DNA from: Paracoccaceae bacterium
GTDB taxonomy: Bacteria > Pseudomonadota > Alphaproteobacteria > Rhodobacterales > Rhodobacteraceae
Assembly: GCA_021647745.1 (NCBI GenBank)
Contig: JAKIUB010000005.1
Location: forward strand, 46,994-110,993
Length of the DNA: 64,000 nt
Direction: 5' to 3'
The first letter of the stretch is position 1; every line of letters starts with the position of its first letter. Positions 58,110 through 64,000 of the stretch are shown here, in pieces. Under the pieces are notes generated by a model that made no database searches, was not told the DNA's origin, and saw only the letters and a list, made by a program, of their open reading frames with translations. A program made the translations under genes and the position numbers.

Positions 58110-59078
58110 CTATTCAGCGCAGATGTTTTTCAGTGTTTCCATATCTGGAAACCCGAAGGGAGGAAAACCGTTTTGTGGCACGGGTAGGCCGATCCCGTCT
58201 GCCTTGGCCATGGCTTGCAGGGTGGCGGCCGATGCGCCAAGGCCGATAAGGTGATCCCTTGCGAGAATATAATCTTCGCCCGTAGCTTTTATATTCGAGA
58301 GCTTGGGTAGCGGGCTGGGGAATGTACCGGTAATCATGTAGCGCAGTGCGCCGATTGGCCCGAGGCTGCTTATCAGCGCGACTTTTGGCGCACCGTTTTC
58401 GGATTGTGCCCACGCACGCAGAATTATAGCGGCCAGTTCGGCAGGGGTTGCGGCGCGCTGGATATCCTGACGCGAGAGCAATATGGTTGAAGCGGGCAGG
58501 GCGAAGCTGCGGCTGTCATCGTTTACCACGATAATTTCAGGCGGCATTTCCGGAAAAAGCGCATCGGAAAACCCGGCTAATGCCCGCATTCCCTGCCATC
58601 CTTCACAGGCGCCGCTTTCAGCGATCAGCTCTGCCTGAAGGCGGGCAGAGACCGTGGCCATTCGCGCAGGTGGGGCGATGAGACCGGCCATGGAATAGAT
58701 TAGCGGCGGTGACTGGCTGAGGGCGGCCAGCGCAGCAAGCAGCGCCACCCCTCGCCATATCCAGCGTTTGCGCCCTGCTGGTGGTGGCCTATGGTCTAGC
58801 GCCGAGCTGACAGCACTGATTGCCCGGATCATGTCAGGGTCACTGATTTCGAGTACTTCATGATGCTCGGGGTCTGCCGAATAAATCACAGCTGTGCCCC
58901 TTGTGCCGATCCGCGCAGTGGCCCGTAGTGCCCAATGGGTGAGTGGTACATCCTTCATATCGGCCAGTTGCAAGGTGGCATCGCCAAAAGATACGATAAC
59001 CTCGCGCGCTTCCTGCCGCCCCGGTTCATACCACCAGCCAATGGCTTCCAGCCGGATATATTTATCAATTGCGGTCAT
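58110..59078 (-). CDS. Membrane protein resembling an M48 peptidase without its zinc motif
   Basis: This 322-residue protein has an N-terminal soluble PH-like part (about 1-95), one membrane segment (about 108-132), then a periplasmic or cytoplasmic domain. That domain follows the M48/Ste24 order: EIIVVNDDSRSFALPASTILL, then an AELAAIILRAWAQ helix where HExxH should be. No HExxH is present. It could be a degenerate peptidase, possibly a substrate-binding or scaffold protein. The acyl-CoA synthetase remnant starts 2 bases upstream of its ATG. Function unknown. Confidence 0.5.
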   Translation of the reverse strand: MTAIDKYIRLEAIGWWYEPGRQEAREVIVSFGDATLQLADMKDVPLTHWALRATARIGTRGTAVIYSADPEHHEVLEISDPDMIRAISAVSSALDHRPPPAGRKRWIWRGVALLAALAALSQSPPLIYSMAGLIAPPARMATVSARLQAELIAESGACEGWQGMRALAGFSDALFPEMPPEIIVVNDDSRSFALPASTILLSRQDIQRAATPAELAAIILRAWAQSENGAPKVALISSLGPIGALRYMITGTFPSPLPKLSNIKATGEDYILARDHLIGLGASAATLQAMAKADGIGLPVPQNGFPPFGFPDMETLKNICAE

Positions 59079-59080
59079 TA

Positions 59081-59803
59081 TCAGCCTTTATTTGGCAGTT
59101 GGTAGCCTTGGTCGCTCAACCCTTGGCGCAGCTCGAGCTTGGAGATTTTGCCAGTGGCGGTATGAGGTAGCTCCCCGACAAAAAGAATATCATCCGGCAA
59201 TTGCCACTTCGCGAAGCGTTTTTCAAGCAAAGATATGATTTCGGCTTTATCAGGGGATGCGCCGGGCAGGGCCACAGGCCGCAAAACCGGGCGTTCGTTC
59301 CGTTTCGGGTGCGGCACGGCCACAGCGGCAGCTTCGGCGATATCGGCATGGGCGACCGCGCAATTTTCCATTTCGATCGAGGATATCCACTCGCCACCGG
59401 ATTTTATCATATCCTTGGAGCGATCGGTGATGCGCACATAGCCGTTGGGGTCGATGGTGGCGACATCGCCGGTGCCCAGCCAGCCGTCGGCGTTTACCGC
59501 GTCTTCTTTTTGCTTCAGGTAGCGCTGCACCCCCCCCGCACCCGGTATCCCGCACCATACAGAGAGCTGGCGCACGGTATTCCACGCCATCACCCCGATG
59601 ACATCCCCCTTTTTCACCGCGAGCCTCCGCAGCGCCGAGGCCAGTTGTTTTGCCTCGCGGAGGACCTTCGCCCGTGTGCTATTGATGATCCGGCCATCAA
59701 GGTCACGGCCAATAACCGGCCTGTTCGGATGAAACCGCGCCGCATGATCAATGATTGTGCTGACCCTTAACGAAAAATTCTGTATCATATGCCGGTTCTC
59801 CAT
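59081..59803 (-). pseudogene. Acyl-CoA synthetase with in-frame internal deletion
   Basis: The 240-residue frame has the N-terminus of an AlkK-type medium/long-chain acyl-CoA ligase (HAARFHPNRPVIGRDLDG, VIGVMAWNTVRQLSVWCGIPGAG) to about residue 90. It then goes straight to the C-terminal domain (DGWLGTGDVATIDPNGYVR, KSGGEWISSIEMEN, LPHTATGKISK). About 300 central residues, including the AMP-binding P-loop and the A5/A8 motifs, are missing. The joint lies at a run of eight C on the plus strand (59530-59537). Full-length relatives have about 540 residues. It cannot be a normal ligase. Confidence 0.7.
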
Positions 59804-59891
59804 ATATTTTTTCCTTGATCATTGCGCATTCTGGCGCGATTGAAAAGAGTCGGCTAAGGTGAAAGAATCAATTTATGGGGAGCAAGCGCTT

Positions 59892-60689
59892 ATGGGTCAG
59901 TTTCTGGAAGACCAAGGCACGCTGGCAGAGGTGGTCACCAAGCTGCTGGGCGGCCCGTATCCGCTGAACTTTTTTACCCATATGAACGAGGATGTTGGCT
60001 TTCTTTATTTTTCCGCGCCGGGGGTGGCCAATATTCGCACCATAGGTAGCCTGTCTCTGGCTGTTGCCGAAACCCTCGGTATTGATTTTCGCCTGGACAA
60101 TATGGGCCAGATATACAAACGGCAGGCCCGCTTGCTGGACAGCCCGGAAACCGGCGGGCAGGGTGTATTTGAAAGGATGCTTCAGGATCCGGATGTTGTC
60201 AGGATAACATTTTTTCGTGATCCGGCAGACCGTTTTGCAGCGCTCTATCACAATGTTTTTTCTATCAACACCCTGCGCGCAGAACCGCGGATGAAGCTAT
60301 TTGATTTTCTCGGCATGCCAATTGAAGAAAACCTTTCGATGCTGGATCTGGCCGAGCTTATTTGTGAGGAGGAGGGGTTAAAGGCACTTCTTCCGCAACT
60401 GCGCAGCCAGCGGCAAATGACAGCTTTTGATCTGGTCGATTATGACTTTATTGGCCGGCACGAAACCTGGCCTGTTGATTTTGCAAAAATTTCCCTTGAT
60501 ATTTTCGGTCGGGAAACCAGGCAGTTTGACCCGGTTTCCGCCTTCAATAAAGATCCGGAAGGTACAATGTTCAAACGATTGATTGATGCCGATACAAAAG
60601 CGGCTCTCAAACTGGCCTATGCTGAAGATTATGACATGATGGCAGAGATCAGCGCTATTTACCCACAAGGATTCTTGCAAGAAAGCTAG
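59892..60689 (+). CDS. Sulfotransferase family 2-like protein
   Basis: This protein of about 265 residues has ITFFRDPADRFAALYHNVFS (about 115-134), the RDPxxRxxSxY segment that binds 3'-phosphate in sulfotransferases, and DFIGRHETWPVDFAKI and AYAEDYDMMAEI, which fit the Sulfotransfer_2 family. The N-terminal P-loop region (LYFSAPGVANIRTIGS) is degenerate, lacking the usual KTAGTS. The start at 59892 has GGGGAG about 8 bases upstream; a GTG at 59859 is an alternative. Acceptor unknown; the product may be an envelope glycan. Confidence 0.6.
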   Translation: MGQFLEDQGTLAEVVTKLLGGPYPLNFFTHMNEDVGFLYFSAPGVANIRTIGSLSLAVAETLGIDFRLDNMGQIYKRQARLLDSPETGGQGVFERMLQDPDVVRITFFRDPADRFAALYHNVFSINTLRAEPRMKLFDFLGMPIEENLSMLDLAELICEEEGLKALLPQLRSQRQMTAFDLVDYDFIGRHETWPVDFAKISLDIFGRETRQFDPVSAFNKDPEGTMFKRLIDADTKAALKLAYAEDYDMMAEISAIYPQGFLQES

Positions 60690-60724
60690 GCCCCCCGCCT
60701 GTCAAACGGAGGGCGTGGCTTGGC

Positions 60725-62923
60725 TCAGGCGGCCTGTTCTGCGGCGCGCTCGTAAAATCCTTGGCCTTTGGCGGCCAGATCGCGCAGCATGTCAGGGGCT
60801 TCAAAGCGGGTGCCATAGGTTTCTGCCAGCTGGTCGCAAATCGCCAACGCCTGATCCGCGCCCAAAATATCAAGCCAGCTAAACGGCCCGCCAGACCACG
60901 GCATAAAGCCCCAGCCCAGAATGGCCCCCACGTCGCCCTCGCGGATATCCTCCAGCACGCCCTGCTCAAAGGCGCGCACCGCTTCCAGTGTTTGCACCAT
61001 GGCGAGCCGATGTTTTACATCCATAAAATCAGGCTGATCTTCGGCCACCGGCCAGTTTTCCGCCAGCCCTTTCCAGAGCAAGGTGCGCTTGCCCTTTTCG
61101 TCATAATCATAAAACCCCGCCTTGGATTTGCGACCCAATCGACCCTCGTCAAACAGCTTGAACAAGACCTCGTCCGCGCTATCGTCATAAGCCTCACCCA
61201 TGGCCAGCTTGGTGGCTTTGGCAATTTTTACACCAAGGTCGATAGAGGTTTCGTCATTAAGCTGGAGCGGCCCCAGCGGAAAGCCCAGCTGCTTGGCTGC
61301 GTTCTCAATCAAGGCTGGTTCAACACCTTCCTTCACCATCCGCAACCCCTCGTTGATGTAAGGGATAATGCAGCGGTTGGCATAAAAGAAGCGCGCATCA
61401 TTGACCACAATCGGCGTTTTGCGGATCTGGCGCACATAATCCAGCGCCTTGGCCACCGCGCGGTCGCCGGTCGCTTTGCCCTTGATGATTTCGACCAGAA
61501 GCATGCGCTCAACAGGGCTGAAAAAGTGAATGCCGATGAATTGCTCGGGGCGCTTGCTGGCCTTGGCCAACTCGGTAATCGGCAAGGTGGAGGTATTCGT
61601 TGCAAATATACAATCCTCCCCGACGACGGCCTCAACCTTGGCGGTCACCTCGGCCTTGATGCCGACATCCTCGAACACCGCCTCCACGATCAGGTCCGCG
61701 CCCTTCAGCGCCTGATAATCGGTGGTGGCGGTAATCAACGCCATCACGGCCTCTTTCTTCTCTGGCGTAGTTTTTCGGCGCTTGATACCCTTGTCGAGAT
61801 AATCCGCTACATAGGCTCGCCCCTTGTCGGCGGCGGCCTGCTCACGGTCAATCAGCACCACTTCGATGCCCGCCATGGCCGATACAATCGCAATGCCCGC
61901 GCCCATCATGCCCGCGCCCATGATGCCAACTTTCTTGACGCTCTGGTCTTCAATACCTTTGGGTCGTACCGCACCCTTTTCCAACGCTTGTTTATTAACA
62001 AAAATCGAGCGGATCATCGCCGTGCTTGAAGGATTAAGCATGATGGAAGTGAACCAGCGAGCCTCGATGCGGATGGCCGTATCAAAATCTACCAGCGCGC
62101 CTTCATAAATAGCGCTTAGCATGGCCTTGGCGGCGGGATAAACCCCTTGGGTTTTACCGTGCACCATGGCGACCGCACCAACAAACGTCATGAACCCCGC
62201 AGGGTGATACGGCGCGCCACCGGGCATTTTGTAGCCCTTCTTGTCCCAAGGCTTGATGATGTCGTCATGGCTGGCATTCAGCACCCAATCCTTGGCGCGG
62301 CTAAGCAGCTCGTCAGCAGGCACCACCTCGTCAATCATGCCAGCGGATTTAGCCTTGGCGGGGGGCATCATCTTGCCCTCCAGCAGCGAGGGTGCGGCCA
62401 TCATCGGGCCAACCATGCGCACCATGCGGGTGGTGCCGCCCGAGCCGGGGAAGATGCCGACGAGGATTTCAGGCAGGCCGATTTTGGCCTTGGGGTTATC
62501 GGCCACAAAGCGGCGGTGGCAGGAAAGCGCGATCTCGGTGCCAATGCCGGCGGAGGTGCCGGGAGAAGCCCAAGCCACCGGCTTGCCGCCTTTATTCGTC
62601 TTTGGCTCCATCCCCGCGCGCTCGATTTTGCGCAGGATCTGGTGGATGGCCATAACGCCGTCAAAAATGCCCTTGGCCGGCTCGTCGCCGGCATCTTCGC
62701 GCATTTTGGCCAAAACATTCAGGTCCATCCCGCCAGCAAAATCCTTTTTCGCCGAGGTGATGATAATACCCTTCACGGCGTCATCGCCGAGCGCATCATC
62801 GACAAAACCGTCGAGCTGCTCAAAGCCTTCCTGCGTCATCACATTCAGGCTGGTGTCTGGCTGGTTCCACGTGATCGTGGCCACGCCGTCGCTGTCTACA
62901 TCATAGAAAAATTGTTGGGTCAT
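60725..62923 (-). CDS. FadB/FadJ-type fatty acid oxidation complex, alpha subunit
   Basis: This 732-residue enzyme has an N-terminal enoyl-CoA hydratase domain (SCHRRFVADNPKAKIGLPE, VGIFPGSGGTTRMVR). A 3-hydroxyacyl-CoA dehydrogenase follows with the NAD motif VGIMGAGMMGAGIA (about 335), NTSTLPITELA, IGIHFFSPVERM and the C-terminal GFYDYDEKGKR. It performs the hydration and oxidation steps of beta-oxidation. Together with the thiolase upstream it forms a fatty-acid oxidation operon; the ATG overlaps the stop of the cupin-like gene. Confidence 0.92.
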   Translation of the reverse strand: MTQQFFYDVDSDGVATITWNQPDTSLNVMTQEGFEQLDGFVDDALGDDAVKGIIITSAKKDFAGGMDLNVLAKMREDAGDEPAKGIFDGVMAIHQILRKIERAGMEPKTNKGGKPVAWASPGTSAGIGTEIALSCHRRFVADNPKAKIGLPEILVGIFPGSGGTTRMVRMVGPMMAAPSLLEGKMMPPAKAKSAGMIDEVVPADELLSRAKDWVLNASHDDIIKPWDKKGYKMPGGAPYHPAGFMTFVGAVAMVHGKTQGVYPAAKAMLSAIYEGALVDFDTAIRIEARWFTSIMLNPSSTAMIRSIFVNKQALEKGAVRPKGIEDQSVKKVGIMGAGMMGAGIAIVSAMAGIEVVLIDREQAAADKGRAYVADYLDKGIKRRKTTPEKKEAVMALITATTDYQALKGADLIVEAVFEDVGIKAEVTAKVEAVVGEDCIFATNTSTLPITELAKASKRPEQFIGIHFFSPVERMLLVEIIKGKATGDRAVAKALDYVRQIRKTPIVVNDARFFYANRCIIPYINEGLRMVKEGVEPALIENAAKQLGFPLGPLQLNDETSIDLGVKIAKATKLAMGEAYDDSADEVLFKLFDEGRLGRKSKAGFYDYDEKGKRTLLWKGLAENWPVAEDQPDFMDVKHRLAMVQTLEAVRAFEQGVLEDIREGDVGAILGWGFMPWSGGPFSWLDILGADQALAICDQLAETYGTRFEAPDMLRDLAAKGQGFYERAAEQAA

Positions 62924-63168
62924 TTGGTGTCCTCCAGTGAGGTTAAGTCAAGCGGTGCGCCGCCTTTGCGGGTAAAGTTGCCCTTGCCATTTTGGGTAGA
63001 GATTTTCATGTCGAGATCGGAGTACCAAGCGGTCTCGGCCCCGAACTGGGCGATGCCGCCGGCGTCTCCCACCCGTTGCTGGGTGCGGGCACCCACCTTG
63101 GCAGCAAGCGTGCCTGGGTAGCTTGAGCCGATATGTATCGGCACTTTGGCAAGGTCGATTTTCAGCAT
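62920..63168 (-). pseudogene. Cupin-domain protein with in-frame internal deletion
   Basis: The 82-residue frame begins KIDLAKVPIHIGSSYPG and RVGDAGGIAQFG, the N-terminus of a cupin family. After residue 43 it jumps to ETAWYSDLDMKIS and FTRKGGAPLD, the C-terminus of that family. About 80-90 residues with the two cupin motifs and metal-binding histidines should lie between and are absent. The ATG at 63168 overlaps the thiolase stop by one base and the stop overlaps the FadB start (ATGA), so the remnant is still in the operon. Confidence 0.65.
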
Positions 63169-64000
63169 CAGATACGCTCGATAATCGTGGCGGCGCCCAT
63201 GCCGGACGCCACACAAAGCGTGGCCAGTGCGGTGCCTTGGCCGGTGCGCTCAAGCTCGTCCAGCGCGGTGCCGATGATCATCGCGCCGGTGGCCCCGAGC
63301 GGGTGGCCAAGGGCGATGGCCCCGCCGTTTACGTTCACCTTGGAGTGGTCCACATCAAAGGCTTGCATAAAGCGCAAAACGACGGCGGCGAAGGCTTCAT
63401 TGACCTCGAACAGGTCGATATCTGAAATACTCATCCCGGCTTCGGAAAGGATCTTTTCGGTCACCGGCATCGGGCCGGTCAGGTTGATTGTCGGATCCGA
63501 CCCGATCTTGGCCGCCGCGCGAATACGGGCGCGCGGGGTAAGCCCGTATTTTTCACCAAACTCTTTTGAGCCAACCAGCATGGCCGCAGCACCATCAACA
63601 ATGCCCGATGAATTACCGGCATGATGCACATGGTTGATCTTTTCCAGATGCGGGTATTTCAGCATCGCTACCGCGTCAAAGCCGGGCATGCTTTCGCCGA
63701 TATCCTTGAACGCGGCTTTCAGCCCGCCCAGCGATTGCATGTCAGTGCCGGGGCGGGGGAATTCGTCACGGTCCAGAATGGTTAGGCCATTGCGGTCTTT
63801 GATGGTGATCAGGGATTTATCGAACCGGCCCTCGTCTTGCGCCACCTTGGCGCGACGCTGGGATTCCATGGCATAGGCGTCTACGTCCTCACGGCTAAAG
63901 CCGTATTCGGTGGCGATAATGTCGGCAGAAATACCCTGTGGCACGAAATATATTTTATTAGCCAGCTCGGGGTCCACCGCCACGGCAGCACCATCGGCGC
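63168..64000 (-). CDS. Acetyl-CoA C-acyltransferase (thiolase), 5' end beyond the window
   Basis: The visible 276 residues are the C-terminal part of a FadA-type thiolase. They include the catalytic histidine in NGGAIALGHPLGATGAM and the second catalytic cysteine in LCVASGMGAA, with FEVNEAFAAV before them. The first catalytic cysteine lies upstream of 64000. The reading frame continues to the window edge without a start. It is the beta-oxidation partner of the FadB-type protein at 60725. Confidence 0.93.
   Translation of the reverse strand, partial: ADGAAVAVDPELANKIYFVPQGISADIIATEYGFSREDVDAYAMESQRRAKVAQDEGRFDKSLITIKDRNGLTILDRDEFPRPGTDMQSLGGLKAAFKDIGESMPGFDAVAMLKYPHLEKINHVHHAGNSSGIVDGAAAMLVGSKEFGEKYGLTPRARIRAAAKIGSDPTINLTGPMPVTEKILSEAGMSISDIDLFEVNEAFAAVVLRFMQAFDVDHSKVNVNGGAIALGHPLGATGAMIIGTALDELERTGQGTALATLCVASGMGAATIIERI

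Overview
The window looks like a chromosomal segment of an alphaproteobacterium, most likely of the Rhodobacterales/Roseobacter group. The basis is the gene content and order: short-form HisG with HisZ beside HisS, smpB and dapA near a Slt-type transglycosylase, a degenerate dihydroorotase near plsY, a MucR-miaB pair, trxB divergent from an Lrp-type regulator, a Sat-CysC fusion, a Hint-domain protein, and a TAXI-type TRAP transporter with BKACE enzymes. No replication origin, phage, CRISPR array or intact insertion sequence was seen. The only mobile-element trace is a short IS3-type transposase tail at 36.3 kb.

Layout. 0-3.1 kb: a leftward group of a NUDIX CoA pyrophosphatase (cut by the window edge), cobQ, a methyltransferase and a TetR regulator. 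3.1-8.3 kb: a palindromic operator on a near-consensus promoter leads into a five-gene operon (Tat-exported LolA-like protein, two FtsX/MacB-type permeases, an ABC ATPase, a predicted outer-membrane protein). This looks like a trans-envelope lipid or lipoprotein export system. 8.3-22.3 kb: mostly housekeeping genes (smpB, a TVP38 protein, dapA, slt, an aminotransferase, small PH-like membrane proteins, a dihydroorotase homologue lacking its metal ligands, LysE, plsY, a CDF transporter, mucR, miaB). 22.3-31.1 kb: a catabolic cluster with a LysR regulator, a class III CoA-transferase, a TAXI-TRAP transporter, a universal stress protein, a BKACE enzyme and a class III aminotransferase. It suggests uptake and degradation of an amino compound through a beta-keto acid.

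31.2-35.1 kb holds a nitroreductase and hisG-hisZ-hisS, followed by a Hint protein and the IS3 remnant. From about 36.5 to 50 kb the sequence reads visibly AT-richer, although it carries core genes (pcaF-like thiolase, purE/purK, hsp20 with a heat-shock promoter, sat-cysC, trxB, lrp, pgeF, a MidA methyltransferase, lgt, ubiK, proC, csaA, a 2-hydroxyacid dehydrogenase, tdk, hisN). 51-58 kb has a Na/Pi cotransporter, tRNA-Val, a zinc/cadmium-type P-ATPase, two tandem tRNA-Asp genes and a GMC oxidoreductase. 58-64 kb has a degenerate M48-like membrane protein, a sulfotransferase-like protein and a fatty-acid oxidation group (fadB-type protein and a thiolase cut by the right edge).

The most unusual recurring pattern is three open reading frames that look like the two ends of a known family joined in frame with the middle missing: a P-loop kinase (9.6 kb), a medium/long-chain acyl-CoA synthetase (59.1 kb) and a cupin protein (62.9 kb). 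In the last two the missing part includes catalytic or metal-binding residues. All family assignments come from reading motifs and remembered family features; no database search was possible.
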